64,000 nt of DNA, taken from assembly GCA_016213825.1 (NCBI GenBank), contig JACQZP010000021.1:124001-188000 (forward strand). Reading direction: 5' to 3'. The translations under genes were made by a program, and so were the position numbers. This document shows positions 25,416 through 35,734 of the stretch, in pieces (position 1 is the stretch's first letter; every line of letters starts with the position of its first letter). The stretch is from Acetobacterium woodii. GTDB lineage: Bacteria; Bacillota; Clostridia; Eubacteriales; Eubacteriaceae. Below the pieces are notes generated by a model. It saw only the letters and a program-made list of their open reading frames with translations. It was not told where the DNA came from and made no database searches.

Positions 25416-28184
25416 TTACGTCGTCCATCCGTTATCGACTGGAAGAACAAGAATTGCTTTGGTACACTCGCCTTGTTTCGTCTCAAAGCAGAGTTCTCCA
25501 TGGTGATCCTTCACAATTCCATGACTGATGGAGAGTCCCAGGCCGGTTCCTTCGTCCCGGGGTTTTGTGGTGAAAAAGGGATCGAATATCCGTCCCAAAA
25601 GATCCTCCGCGATTCCGGTTCCATTGTCTTGCACAGTGATCTTAAACCATCTGCGACCATCCCGCTCAAACTTCATGCAATTGATTTTTATGATTTTGTT
25701 TTCATGATATCCAGGATATCTTGAATTTAATGCGTCTCTTGCATTTGTAATTAAATTCATCAACACTTGCTGAATCTGCTGGCTTCGGCATTTAATACTG
25801 GGAAGGCCATCCGGAATATCGAGTCTTAGCGTGATTTGATCGTGTCGAAGCATGACGCGAACCAACGAGACGGTTTGATTGATGATATCACTAATCTGGG
25901 CAGGGCTATGGGTTTGCTTTTCCTGGCGTGCAAAGCTGAGTAGATTTCGAACGATCTCTGCGATTCGTTTCCCTTCCCGCATGATTTCCTGACTGTAATC
26001 ATGAATCTGCTCGGTCGAAGTGGACCCGTCTGAAATCAGTTCTGCGTAGTTAATGATTCCGTTGATGGGATTGTTGATCTCGTGAGCCACGCCACCAGCT
26101 AGTGTCCCAATCGATTCAAGCTTTTGTTTTTGACTGAGTTGAAACTCCATATCAAGTTTCACTTTTTCAAATTCTCGCCGTTCTGTCATGTCCCTCAAAT
26201 AGATTAAAGCACCGTCTTTTCCATTGTAAAAAAAAGACACGGCCGATAGTTCCACATCAACATGTTCGCCATCCAGTCTTATGACAGTTTCTTCGCTTAA
26301 GGTTTTCTGCAACAGACCCGTATTTAATTTATGAATATACGTTTCGATACTGCTATTATCTCCGACAAAATGATCTGCAAAGTTTTTACCGATCAAATCG
26401 GTTTGTTTGTTCGCACGGAAAAGTTCCATTGTCTTTTGATTGACATAGTCTATTTGATCATTTGTTTCAACAAGGATGCCATCGGGTGCATTTTCTACAA
26501 ACAATCGAAATCTGCGTTCGCTTTCTTGAAGGTCGTCAATAGCCTTTGTCCGCTCAGTAATATCGTAAATAATGACGTGTAATAAATCTCGCCCGTCAAT
26601 GCTAACCGTTCCGTTAAACAGTTCGACATCGCGAATCGAATGATCCGCTCGAATATGTTGCGTAATGAAATGATTCGTTCCTCTTTTGCGCGAGTTTCCT
26701 AATATTTCAAGGATGTACGCTTTACTATTGGGATTGATATCGAAGACCGTTTTCTTCTTGATTTCATCAAGAGAATATCCATAATATTTACAAGCAGCCT
26801 GGTTCGCATCAACGATCGATGAATTCTGCGCATCGATTACAATCTGAACAGCTGCGTTATTATGGAAAATTTCACGATACCGTGTTTCGCTGGCGATGAG
26901 TTTTTCCCTAACTCGATTTCTTTCGGTAATATCAAAGTTAATGCCCACCATCCGCACGGGTTTACCCGCAGAATCCCGAATGACATCGCCATAGGCTTTA
27001 ATAAAACGGGTGCTCCCGTTCGCCGTTTGGATTCTGAATTCGGTATTGTATTCCTTTTCACCACGCATTGCCCGCTTCGTTTCTAAGTCGCTTTTCGCCA
27101 AATCATCCGGATGAACGCGCGCAAGCCATGCATCGTAGGCACCGCCGAATTGCTCTCTTGATGCATCATATATTTTGTACATTTGATCATCCCAATGCAA
27201 TACATCGTTTGCAATATCCCAATCCCAAATGCCTGCCTGCGCTGCACGAATTGCCAAAGCATAGCGCTCATTGAGCAACTGGATTTCATTCTTGAGCTTC
27301 TTAACGGAAGTCATATCGTAAACCGATGTAACCAGACAGTCCCGACCACCGATATTAATTCGCTGGACCGTGCCATGAACGATCCTGATTTCGCCGGTTT
27401 TTGTTCTGAGATTCATTTCATAATTGCGGATGGGTTCACCTTTTCGCAATTTTTCAACGACTTGGCTTCGATCTTTGACATTCAAATAGATGTTGATCTC
27501 TGACGCCGTCGTCCCCACCAGTTCCTGGTGTGAATAGCCAAACAAGTGCTGATAAGTTTCATTTGCATCGATGATGATGCCATCATCGAGAGATGTTAGC
27601 AGAATTCCGGCTGGTGATGTCTCGAACACCATTTTGAAGCGTTCTTCCGACTCACGCAACATTCTCTTATTTTCAACTTGTTCAGCCAGTACTTTCTTTA
27701 AATCAGCTTGTGCATCCATTCGAGCGAGATCCTCTTGGATAATTTCAGCATAGTGACCCAATAACTTTCCGCTCCAGCTCGGGAATTGCCGCTCATGCAG
27801 ATCCCAAGCGCAGATCGTACCGAAGATTTCTCCTGATGGCCAGAAAATCGGGAATCCGATAAAAGCAACCAGACCAAGGGCTAAATCGGGACTATCCTTC
27901 CATCTTTGATTGAGATTAGCGTTTGATATCGTCAGGCTTTCCCTGGTGTCGATAACGACTTTAGAATAACTACTTCTTGTCAGCGGAAGTATGCCGTCCT
28001 TTCGATAAATCTCCGGTTCATGTCCACTCCGTACGAGAACTTTGAGATCAGCTTGATTTATATGCGCAATCAACGCCATTGGAATGTCAATCATTTCCAA
28101 AAAAAGGTCTAGATATTTCTGCCACTTGTTTTGCATTGAGGATTCGATATCACGATCGTCCTCATGTGGATGAACAGCATTCAT
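25416..28184 (-). CDS. Multi-PAS sensor histidine kinase
   Basis: Cytoplasmic sensor kinase of 922 residues. The order is a GAF domain (about 10-150), four PAS domains (near 175, 320, 440 and 560), a HisKA with GGVAHEINNP (phosphorylated His), then a HATPase with DNGTGI and GTGLGLSISHGI. No membrane segment is seen, so the signal is probably internal, such as redox, haem, flavin or a small molecule. The start at 28184 is chosen because GAGGAG lies 7 bases before it; the frame is open to 28229. It shares an operon with the HD-GYP response regulator. Confidence 0.88.
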   Translation of the reverse strand: MNAVHPHEDDRDIESSMQNKWQKYLDLFLEMIDIPMALIAHINQADLKVLVRSGHEPEIYRKDGILPLTRSSYSKVVIDTRESLTISNANLNQRWKDSPDLALGLVAFIGFPIFWPSGEIFGTICAWDLHERQFPSWSGKLLGHYAEIIQEDLARMDAQADLKKVLAEQVENKRMLRESEERFKMVFETSPAGILLTSLDDGIIIDANETYQHLFGYSHQELVGTTASEINIYLNVKDRSQVVEKLRKGEPIRNYEMNLRTKTGEIRIVHGTVQRINIGGRDCLVTSVYDMTSVKKLKNEIQLLNERYALAIRAAQAGIWDWDIANDVLHWDDQMYKIYDASREQFGGAYDAWLARVHPDDLAKSDLETKRAMRGEKEYNTEFRIQTANGSTRFIKAYGDVIRDSAGKPVRMVGINFDITERNRVREKLIASETRYREIFHNNAAVQIVIDAQNSSIVDANQAACKYYGYSLDEIKKKTVFDINPNSKAYILEILGNSRKRGTNHFITQHIRADHSIRDVELFNGTVSIDGRDLLHVIIYDITERTKAIDDLQESERRFRLFVENAPDGILVETNDQIDYVNQKTMELFRANKQTDLIGKNFADHFVGDNSSIETYIHKLNTGLLQKTLSEETVIRLDGEHVDVELSAVSFFYNGKDGALIYLRDMTERREFEKVKLDMEFQLSQKQKLESIGTLAGGVAHEINNPINGIINYAELISDGSTSTEQIHDYSQEIMREGKRIAEIVRNLLSFARQEKQTHSPAQISDIINQTVSLVRVMLRHDQITLRLDIPDGLPSIKCRSQQIQQVLMNLITNARDALNSRYPGYHENKIIKINCMKFERDGRRWFKITVQDNGTGIAEDLLGRIFDPFFTTKPRDEGTGLGLSISHGIVKDHHGELCFETKQGECTKAILVLPVDNGWTT

Positions 28185-28416
28185 TTGTTTCTCCTCAAAA
28201 TAATTGGTAAATCTAGCAATTAAAACCAATAAACGACAATCAATTTACATTTAGTTTACGCTTTTTTTATTGTGAAGTCAACCTGTACACCCATTGAACT
28301 GACTGGCAGTCATAAAAGAAGCGACTGTGCAAATTCGCGAAGATGCGGATGAAAAACGAGTTGAAGATTCGTTGACAAAGGATCTTTCCAGATCCATATC
28401 GACGACGTTTTTGTAA

Positions 28417-28525
28417 CCTCAGATTTCTCGTCGCCGGGGACACCCTTGACTTAAGCGATGCACATGGCACTACCTACCCGTGCTCGGGATTTTCACCCGT
28501 TAGATTGCGGCCATGCCAGGCGCAC
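28417..28525 (-). mobile_element. 5' fragment of a group IIC intron (domain I)
   Basis: Read leftward from 28525 the sequence starts GTGCGCC, the group II 5' end. It continues with GGCATGG, an ACGGGTGAAAATCCCG hairpin, a region pairing GTAGTGCC, AAGGGTGTCC, and AATCTGAGG, in the order seen in class C introns such as that of Oceanobacillus. It then breaks off; no reverse transcriptase, domain V or 3' end is present. It begins four bases after the T run of a terminator hairpin, exactly where class C introns insert. Recognised from memory, not by a search. Confidence 0.7.
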
Positions 28526-28527
28526 CA

Positions 28528-28570
28528 TTAAAAATCTGGCGTGGCCTACCTGGCCACACCAGATTTTTTT
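28528..28570 (-). terminator. Terminator of the ChW protein gene; intron target
   Basis: AAAAATCTGGCGTGGCC at 28530-28546 pairs with GGCCACACCAGATTTTT at 28552-28568, a 17-bp stem with one mismatch, with T runs on both strands. It follows the ChW gene stop and is immediately upstream of the intron fragment. Confidence 0.9.
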
Positions 28571-28636
28571 TGGGGATCATGTTCAAGCAGTGTCTTTTTA
28601 TTGCTGAGAGCCAACCCTACTGATGCGCGCAAACGT

Positions 28637-31105
28637 TTATAAATCAGCCAGGGTAATGTAGGCTTTGGGGTTTGTTCCTTCACTGGAGACAACGGTTCCC
28701 TTCGGAACGATCTGAATCCGAATCGCTTCTAAACGCAGAGATTGGCCTTCGGTTCCGGCGCGCTCGCCATTTTTCGCCCAATTCAGCCAACCAAAATTCT
28801 TGGCGTGAACCTGATAATAAACATCATATTTTTCGGCCATGGCTCCGGTTAACTGGATCTCAATCGCTTCCAGTCGGAGCCCTTCACCCACGGTTCCGCT
28901 GATTTGTCCGGCACTTTTAAAGCTTGGTTCCCAGCCCTTGTTCTGAATATGACTCTTGTACTCAATGCTTCCGGAATCCGCAAAACCATCAAGGTTTATT
29001 TTGATCGCTTCCAGACGCAGGGATTGGCCGGTGGTGCCGCTGATGGCGCCATTTGTAACGGCTTGTTGCCAGCCGATATTCTGGATCTCGGTGCTGTAAC
29101 TGACGTTACCGGCAGTCGTGGTGGCAATCGTCACCTGCTGAGCGCCTTTGGTGGTGTTGTTTTTGTTGTAAACGGCTTCGTACACGGTATATTTTTTAGC
29201 CGGTGTTCCGGTTACCTGATGGGCTTCCAGACTGGCCTGATTAATCACCGCCTCGGTAGCGATTGGTAGTACAAACCCGGCCTTGTCACTGAGGGTCAGG
29301 CGCTCCGGCTGATAGCTAGGATCGTAATCCTGCCGGGTATCACTAGAATCCAGGAAATTAACTAGCGGCAGGCCGTTATCGTAACCTAAAATTTGGGCAT
29401 TCACCTGCTGCTGGCCGGTGCTCATGGAGATGTTCATGTGCTGGGCGCCAATGCCAAGGGCTTCCGTTCCGGTGGCGCTGAATTTTCCGGCACTGTTGTC
29501 AATGATGGCATTTAACCCGGCATCCTTAATGGTCATTTGATCATTGGCAACACAGCCAATGGCCATGTTATCGCCATTGACCTTAATGTCCGCAACCGCA
29601 TTGTTTTTGAGGCTGACATTCGCCCCCTGGATCCCCATGACCCCCTGGCTGTTGACCGCTTCATCAAGGATTTCCGAATTGACGGTGACGGTGCCGCCAT
29701 CAATGGCCAAGTCCCCAGCGACCCGTAAGCCCTGTTGGAAGATCACCTGTTTGTGATTGCTACTGAGATTGGTCACCAGACTACAGTTTTTGAGGGTCAT
29801 ATTGCCGGCACCCGGCTCGGCGCTCTCACTGCGGTCGGTTGTCACGCCAGCGACGACGATGGGGTCCTCATTAATCGGTTGGTCGGTGGCACTGATTGCC
29901 CCGGTCAACGTGATGGTGGCCCCTTCTGCGGTAAATTGCCCATCACCTTTTAAGGCCACAACGGTGCCCATTTTGGCTTTGGCATCCAGCACGGCTCCCG
30001 GTTTCATGGCAAAATTTCCCACCGCATCATAGGAAGGTAACAGCTGCAGAGCGTTGACTTCCCCGGCAACGGTCAGGGCCGTGTTTTCGGCCATGGCCAA
30101 ATCGGCACAGATGGCACCAATGTATTTATTATTGATGGTGACCTTGGCACTGTCGGTCAGCTTGACAAAGGATTCGGCATAAAGTCCGTAAAAATCAAAA
30201 ACCGTCGGCGTCTGTTTGGGGCCGTCCAACAGCAATGTGCCGGTGCCGCCAATCGTCAAGGTCATGCGGTCGTTAGACGCCCCGCTGGTGGTATGGAAAT
30301 AAAGATCGGCAAAGCTCTTTCTAACCTTATCGGTATCCTGATAACCCTTTTCGGTATCGGCAACAATGGTATTGTCACCAATCAGCTCGATTTTTACCGC
30401 TTTAGCGGGATCATCTGAGGTAGCCGCATACTGCATGCCGACACCACTCATAAAACTATTATAATCGTTGTGATAGGTGAGTTTGGCATTGTTCAGGGTC
30501 AGGGTTTTGCCATCGGCACTTAAGCTGGCCTGACCGCCACCGGTCAGATTGACCGTCTGCCCCATTAAAACGATCTGGTCGCCCAGGGTGGCATAATAGG
30601 CCGGTGAACCGCTGTCAAGGAGATAGGTTGCCGGGTTGGAAACCGTCACCTTGGAGGCATCAGTTTTACTGGTCACCACACAACGCACCACCGTCGTATC
30701 CATCAGGCCCGTACTGATTTTGTTTTCCAGAGTGGCCCGTTGGGAGCCTTCGCCAATAAAATCGTACCATTCATCCGGTTGCCCTTCTTTATGCAATTGC
30801 CATTGCCATTGAAAATCACAGGTTTCCGGATTGGCCACCACAATGGACATATTGGCCGGTTGAGGAATCGTAAAGTGGACATCCTGGGGTTGGGTAATAA
30901 TCACCGGCCCCCCGGCGGTGGAAACCGCATTACTGGCCGTCCCCGTTTCTAAAGCGGGCATCCCGGACCAGCTGGCCGAACCCGTCCCCAAGACCCCATC
31001 ATTTTTGACCCAATTGCTGGTATCCTGAGCCAATACACTGGTGGCTGAAAACAGCGACACCGCCAGCACCAAACAAACAGCCGCTAAAATTTTGATCCGT
31101 TTCAT
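28637..31105 (-). CDS. Secreted surface protein with ChW repeats
   Basis: Exported protein of 822 residues. A signal peptide covers about 1-27 (KRIKILAAVCLVLAVSLF...VLA). An Ig-like stretch and a long beta-strand-rich region with many Thr, Asn and Gly follow. Three clostridial hydrophobic-with-Trp (ChW) repeats close it, each with a GW pair and G-x-x-LRLEAI (near 690-815). ChW repeats anchor proteins at clostridial cell surfaces and are linked to polysaccharide or host interaction. The start at 31105 has GGAGG 7 bases before it. Palindromic copy D ends 27 bases upstream. Confidence 0.85.
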   Translation of the reverse strand: MKRIKILAAVCLVLAVSLFSATSVLAQDTSNWVKNDGVLGTGSASWSGMPALETGTASNAVSTAGGPVIITQPQDVHFTIPQPANMSIVVANPETCDFQWQWQLHKEGQPDEWYDFIGEGSQRATLENKISTGLMDTTVVRCVVTSKTDASKVTVSNPATYLLDSGSPAYYATLGDQIVLMGQTVNLTGGGQASLSADGKTLTLNNAKLTYHNDYNSFMSGVGMQYAATSDDPAKAVKIELIGDNTIVADTEKGYQDTDKVRKSFADLYFHTTSGASNDRMTLTIGGTGTLLLDGPKQTPTVFDFYGLYAESFVKLTDSAKVTINNKYIGAICADLAMAENTALTVAGEVNALQLLPSYDAVGNFAMKPGAVLDAKAKMGTVVALKGDGQFTAEGATITLTGAISATDQPINEDPIVVAGVTTDRSESAEPGAGNMTLKNCSLVTNLSSNHKQVIFQQGLRVAGDLAIDGGTVTVNSEILDEAVNSQGVMGIQGANVSLKNNAVADIKVNGDNMAIGCVANDQMTIKDAGLNAIIDNSAGKFSATGTEALGIGAQHMNISMSTGQQQVNAQILGYDNGLPLVNFLDSSDTRQDYDPSYQPERLTLSDKAGFVLPIATEAVINQASLEAHQVTGTPAKKYTVYEAVYNKNNTTKGAQQVTIATTTAGNVSYSTEIQNIGWQQAVTNGAISGTTGQSLRLEAIKINLDGFADSGSIEYKSHIQNKGWEPSFKSAGQISGTVGEGLRLEAIEIQLTGAMAEKYDVYYQVHAKNFGWLNWAKNGERAGTEGQSLRLEAIRIQIVPKGTVVSSEGTNPKAYITLADL

Positions 31106-31132
31106 TTGCAAACCTCCGTTTTTCTTTTTTCA

Positions 31133-31303
31133 TTAGGTAATTGCGAAAGTGCCATTAGCTTTGTGCGCAGTTTCGCACGAAACAATTTCTACACTGTACG
31201 GCGGACAGTTCGCTGAACTGTTCGCCTACACGTTACGAAATTGTTTGTGGAAACTGCACTCAAAGCAACCATTGTTCGATTTTTTTAATTTCGCAAAAGC
31301 TTA
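31133..31303 (+). repeat. Palindromic leader element, copy D
   Basis: Starts TTAGGTAATTGCGAAAG and ends TTTCGCAAAAGCTTA. The core is like copy C, with the tip ACAGTTC GCT GAACTGT. It lies 27 bases before the ChW gene start but in the opposite orientation to that gene; since the unit is nearly palindromic, both strands give a similar fold. Confidence 0.85.
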
Positions 31304-31443
31304 TTTTTTTTATACCCCGATTATTTTTAAACACACAACAAATAAGAGGTAAAGGGCTGAGCTTTTGTGACTGGCAAATCGTTTTGATAAAAAAATGTTC
31401 TCTGCTACTTGACCACCAGCAAGAATCAGCCTACTTTGATCCG

Positions 31444-32553
31444 TCATCCCTGGACGACTTTGTTCTTCCCTTCTTTTTTGGCCATATATAAACGTTCGTC
31501 GGCCCGGCGCACCAGGCTGTCCAGTTCATCCCCGTCTCGAAAGGCCGCAACCCCAAAGCTGCAGGACAAATGTCCAACTTCTTCAAATGGATGCTCTCCA
31601 ATCATCACTCTTAATTTTTCAGCGATTTCAGCCGCCAGCTGCAGCGGGGTATCGGGAAAGGTCAGAATAAATTTATCGCCGCCCCAGCGGACAAAAATAT
31701 CGGTAATCCGGATGTGCTTTTGAATGAAATTGGCCAACTCCAGTAAAATCGCATCCCCCACCAAATGGCCATATTGATCGTTTATTTCCTTAAAATTATC
31801 AATGTCAAACATCACAATCGATAAATGGCCCTGTTGGCAACGGGCCCGGTCGGTGAGTTCCCCAAAGTCATTATTAAACTTCGCTTTATTATAGATCCCG
31901 GTTAAGGCATCGAGTTCGGCCATTCTTAATAACTCCATCAGATTCAGATAATGGAACCGTTTATAATAGTTGGTGCGATAGGATGCCACACTGCTGGTCA
32001 GAATAATCACCAAGACAAAAACTGCCGCCGTCAAATAGCCGGTTGCAGGGGCATTTTTTAAAACCAGCGCTACAAAAACGAAATAACTGATACTGAGCAG
32101 AAAGGATGTAAAAATGGCATACAGCCAGCGGTTGCTAATCAAAAAAACAAACAGAATCATCACAATCAGGGAGATGACCTGAAACATAAAATCCAGCCTC
32201 ATCAGATTGCTGATAATATAAATCAGGGATAGGCCGATCATGATTTCATATCCGGTAAACCAGTAGCTCAGCGTATCACATCCCTTATCCCAGGTTACCT
32301 TGAAAAACAAGAATATTAAAGCGGTGGTCATCAGGCCACTGATGATGGCAGCTGTCATAAAATCATGGGGATCTTTTATCAAGTCGTGCTCGGGCATGAT
32401 CATCAAAAGGCTTAACAATGCCGCCCCCAGAATCGCCAATCGGACAAGGTTAAAATTCCTGGCGATTTCTACCTGATAAAACTTTTTTTCCAGGGCTTCT
32501 TCCCTGAATTCTCCGAAATAAATTGGTGTTTTTTCATATTGCTCTGAATCCAT
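31444..32553 (-). CDS. Membrane GGDEF protein with altered GGDKF site
   Basis: Protein of 369 residues: a cytoplasmic N-terminus of about 35, six hydrophobic segments to about 190, and a GGDEF domain (AELDALTGIYNKAKFNNDF opens it). The signature reads RWGGDKF near residue 290, with Lys in place of the metal-binding second acidic residue. Diguanylate cyclase activity is therefore doubtful; it might be a receptor or a poor enzyme. The ribosome site is AAGGAAAGGG. It stands alone. Confidence 0.82.
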   Translation of the reverse strand: MDSEQYEKTPIYFGEFREEALEKKFYQVEIARNFNLVRLAILGAALLSLLMIMPEHDLIKDPHDFMTAAIISGLMTTALIFLFFKVTWDKGCDTLSYWFTGYEIMIGLSLIYIISNLMRLDFMFQVISLIVMILFVFLISNRWLYAIFTSFLLSISYFVFVALVLKNAPATGYLTAAVFVLVIILTSSVASYRTNYYKRFHYLNLMELLRMAELDALTGIYNKAKFNNDFGELTDRARCQQGHLSIVMFDIDNFKEINDQYGHLVGDAILLELANFIQKHIRITDIFVRWGGDKFILTFPDTPLQLAAEIAEKLRVMIGEHPFEEVGHLSCSFGVAAFRDGDELDSLVRRADERLYMAKKEGKNKVVQG

Positions 32554-32925
32554 TTTGATCGCCCTTTCCTTTTAATCATTAATCCACTTGGATATAGAAT
32601 TATTACCCTGTAAAAATTATCTAAATCAAAATAAGCACTCCAATTTAAAAACTGTTTCCCATTGCTGAACAGCATCGTGGTTTAGCCAATACCTTGCCCA
32701 AATATTATCCAGATAGCCGTTAAATAAGCGATACATTATAATGTTCCCTCATAATAAAAATGAACCCTTTATGTTAGCATTATTCTTTCTAACATGAAGG
32801 GTTCATTTTATTAACTGTTTGATCTTTTCTTTTTTATAAGAATATATTTTATACCGCTGGTCTCCAATAACAATTGGTACCATTATTTGAAAGCTTGCTC
32901 TTGATAGAACCTGCATTGAGCCGGT
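32554..32925. other. Gap between the GGDEF and M20 genes
   Basis: About 370 bases holding the GGDEF gene's leader and the terminator at 32757-32812. No other structure or gene was seen. Confidence 0.5.
32752..32812 (-). terminator. Terminator of the PucR cluster
   Basis: AAAATGAACCCTT...ATGTTAG (32757-32777) is complementary over 21 positions, with one wobble, to 32789-32809, and T runs flank both ends. Read leftward it closes the operon ending with the M20 peptidase gene. Confidence 0.9.
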
Positions 32926-34368
32926 TTAAAAAATCCCCCCGTCCATTAGCGTTATTAATGCCTGGATATAAATATCGGTCATTTTTCGAAAGCTTTCCAA
33001 TGACAGACTTTCATTTGCTTCATGGGCCAATTCTTCTTCACCGGGAAATAACGGTCCAAAGCAGACTGCATTTTTCATCGCCCTGGCAAAGGTTGCCCCA
33101 CCAATCGAAAGCGGTGCTGTGATCGTATCCTCGGTGCAACTTTGATAAACCCCCATTAATTTTTTAATAAAGGGATCATCTTGCTCAAAATACAAGGGCG
33201 GCAGATAATCAATTTCTTCATAAAGAAACCCGGCGGCTGACATTTCAGTAAATACCTGCTCGCGTGTTCCTGTAATCGTCACAGGGTGACGGACATTGGC
33301 GTTTAACAAAATCTGATGCGATTCAGGGTCAAACAAGACTTTTCCTATATTTAATGTCAGTTCGCCAGAAATTGAATCACAGCTGTTTATACTGGTTTTC
33401 TTTCCGTTAATATCGTCTGCGATAAACCGCATGTATTTCTGGACGAATTCTTCATGCGAAAAATCTTTGCCAAACAGATTGAGCCCATTAATCAGAATAT
33501 CAATGGCATTTTTGCCCTTCTCTGGTGTCATGGCATGGGCGCTTTTGCCGGTTGCCTGAATCTTCAGACAGTTTTTCTCGATCTGATAGGCAAGCTGCTG
33601 ATCGTTAAGCTGGTTTTGATTTTTCAGCATCTCTAAATATTTAATCGGACTTTCACATTTCAGTACGCAATTCGCCTCATCGGGCACAATATTTCTGCCG
33701 TTACCGCCGTTAAAGGCGATCAGCTGGAGTGGCGCCGCCTGATTTATCGGGCTGTTATCTTTTAAGTCAAAATCCAGAAGACCTTTTTCACTGTTGATAA
33801 GGGGAAAATTGGCATCAGGCACAATCGAAAAATCTGGCAATTTTTCTGTGCTGTCAAGATAATGGTTGATAGATCGCCAGCCTTCTTCCTCATCGGTGCC
33901 GATAATCATCCGGATACTAACGCCTGCGGGAATGAGATTGTGATCCTTCAGAAACCGCATCGCATATAAAGTGCTGATCAAAGGACCTTTGTTATCACAG
34001 ACGCCCCGGCCATATAGCTTTTCACTTTTGATTGTCACCTGAAATGGCGAAGTATCCCAACCGTTTCCTTCCGAAACGACATCAATATGACAAAGAATGC
34101 CGATCATATCGTCACCGAAACCGATGGTGATTTCGCCGGCATAACCGTCATAATTTTTGGTCTGCATTCCCCAGGTGTCCGCAAGGTTAAGCAGCCACTC
34201 TAATGCATCTTTTATGTCTTTTCCAAAGGGGGCGCCCTCAAATCCATTGCTGTTGTAGATACTTGGAAAGCTGACCAGTTCAGATAAATCTGCAATCATA
34301 CTGTGAAAATGGGCTTGAAGATATGCCTGGATGTCATCCTGCCTAAATTTGCTCATCTGCAATTTCAT
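32926..34368 (-). CDS. M20 family dipeptidase (PepV/Sapep-like)
   Basis: Zn-dependent dipeptidase of 480 residues, the PepV length. Metal-site motifs are visible: GILCHIDVVSEG near 85-96, GRGVCDNKGPL near 115-125, and GTDEEEGWRSI near 150-160, with an insertion (lid) domain after that. The start is uncertain; ATG at 34368 follows GAGAG, and ATG at 34356 is possible. It overlaps the end of the CodB-like permease gene by 26 bases, so it belongs to the PucR operon. Dipeptides or N-acyl/N-carbamoyl amino acids are the likely substrates. Confidence 0.82.
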   Translation of the reverse strand: MKLQMSKFRQDDIQAYLQAHFHSMIADLSELVSFPSIYNSNGFEGAPFGKDIKDALEWLLNLADTWGMQTKNYDGYAGEITIGFGDDMIGILCHIDVVSEGNGWDTSPFQVTIKSEKLYGRGVCDNKGPLISTLYAMRFLKDHNLIPAGVSIRMIIGTDEEEGWRSINHYLDSTEKLPDFSIVPDANFPLINSEKGLLDFDLKDNSPINQAAPLQLIAFNGGNGRNIVPDEANCVLKCESPIKYLEMLKNQNQLNDQQLAYQIEKNCLKIQATGKSAHAMTPEKGKNAIDILINGLNLFGKDFSHEEFVQKYMRFIADDINGKKTSINSCDSISGELTLNIGKVLFDPESHQILLNANVRHPVTITGTREQVFTEMSAAGFLYEEIDYLPPLYFEQDDPFIKKLMGVYQSCTEDTITAPLSIGGATFARAMKNAVCFGPLFPGEEELAHEANESLSLESFRKMTDIYIQALITLMDGGIF

Positions 34369-35644
34369 TTCTGCTCTCAACTGTATTTTTGTCTTTTAAC
34401 ACCAACCGAAATGCGAGGTAGCAAAGACCGGCGATGATCATGCCATTGATAAACGAGACTCCCCAGGGAATGCGTGTCGCCGCAAACCCAAATCCCCAAG
34501 CTAAAATACCGCCCCAGTACCAGCCTTCCCGCAATTGATAATCACTGGCTTTGCCTTTACAAATGAGATAATATTCAATCAGAAAAATTGCGACAATTGG
34601 CATAAAGGTATCACCCAGAAAATATAAGAAACTTTCAAAAAAATTACTGATTCCCAATGCTGATAAAACAATGCCAATCCCGCCCAGAACAATGGTTGCC
34701 ATGGCTCTTTTATCGTCTTTCAGGCCAAAAACCATAACGGCATCCATGCCGGCACTATAGGCATTGGTGGTGTTGGTTGTCCAGGTCGCTAACATCAGGA
34801 CAATCAGCCCCAATACCGGAATGCCCACCTGAGCAAAGACCAGTGTAATATCATATTCTGACGCAATTTTTGTCATAAAGGCACCCAAGATCAGCATCGC
34901 CATCCCTGCCGGCATCACACCAATTGTCGATGAAAGCACTACATCTTTGCGATTTTTCTGATACCTGGTAAAATCCGGGGCATTGAGCGCACCGGTTGCC
35001 ATAAAACTAATTGTTAATACCACCCCGTCTAAAAACGACATCGAAGGTGTTTCTACGGCGTTCATCAGACTTGCGGTTCCAAATTTTTGAAAGGCCAAAA
35101 AGCAACCGATTGTTGTGACAATAACCAGCGCCGGAACCGCGATGGTATTCAGTTTATCCAGCGCCTTAATGCCATAAATGGCGGTTAACAGCATAATAAT
35201 TCCCAAAACTATGGCAGACACCCAAACGGGTATCGCGATGCCAAAAACATTGGCCATCAGATTGGTAAAAGCATTTCCACAGACCCAGTTTTGAACTGCA
35301 AACCATCCAATCATGGAAATCATAAAGACCGCTGAGATGATTCGGGCCGATCCTTTTTTTCCAAAACACCCTGATGCCACCATACAGGTTGGCACACCCA
35401 GGTCGCTCCCCATTATTCCAATTAATACCATTACGACCGTAATCAGCGCATACCCAATCAGACCTGACAGGATCGCATCGATCATGTTCATTGATTGCGC
35501 CAGGATGCCTCCCAGCATCAAACTCGGGACGCAGATCATAATCCCGGCTTGAATGAGGGCAATGGCAGTCCAACTCATTTTTTCACTATCGGGCACCCTT
35601 GCCAAGGTGGTCGTTTCAACGTGACTCGATTTATTTTTACTCAT
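34343..35644 (-). CDS. NCS1-type nucleobase/hydantoin permease (CodB-like)
   Basis: Membrane transporter of 433 residues with twelve hydrophobic segments. It matches the cytosine/purine NCS1 family, including the MSWTAIALIQAGIMICVPSL first helix and a GALNAPDFTRYQ segment near 218-229. It would bring in cytosine, purines, allantoin or hydantoins with cations. The start at 35644 is chosen because GGAGG lies just before it inside an earlier in-frame ATG. It is third of four genes in the PucR cluster. Confidence 0.82.
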   Translation of the reverse strand: MSKNKSSHVETTTLARVPDSEKMSWTAIALIQAGIMICVPSLMLGGILAQSMNMIDAILSGLIGYALITVVMVLIGIMGSDLGVPTCMVASGCFGKKGSARIISAVFMISMIGWFAVQNWVCGNAFTNLMANVFGIAIPVWVSAIVLGIIMLLTAIYGIKALDKLNTIAVPALVIVTTIGCFLAFQKFGTASLMNAVETPSMSFLDGVVLTISFMATGALNAPDFTRYQKNRKDVVLSSTIGVMPAGMAMLILGAFMTKIASEYDITLVFAQVGIPVLGLIVLMLATWTTNTTNAYSAGMDAVMVFGLKDDKRAMATIVLGGIGIVLSALGISNFFESFLYFLGDTFMPIVAIFLIEYYLICKGKASDYQLREGWYWGGILAWGFGFAATRIPWGVSFINGMIIAGLCYLAFRLVLKDKNTVESRNEIADEQI

Positions 35645-35734
35645 TTTTTCCTCCATTCCTGCTTACTTACTTTTCACATCTGAATTTGGGTCCAGGCTGA
35701 TGCAGGCATCAATATGAGGTTGTGTCTGCCCTTC

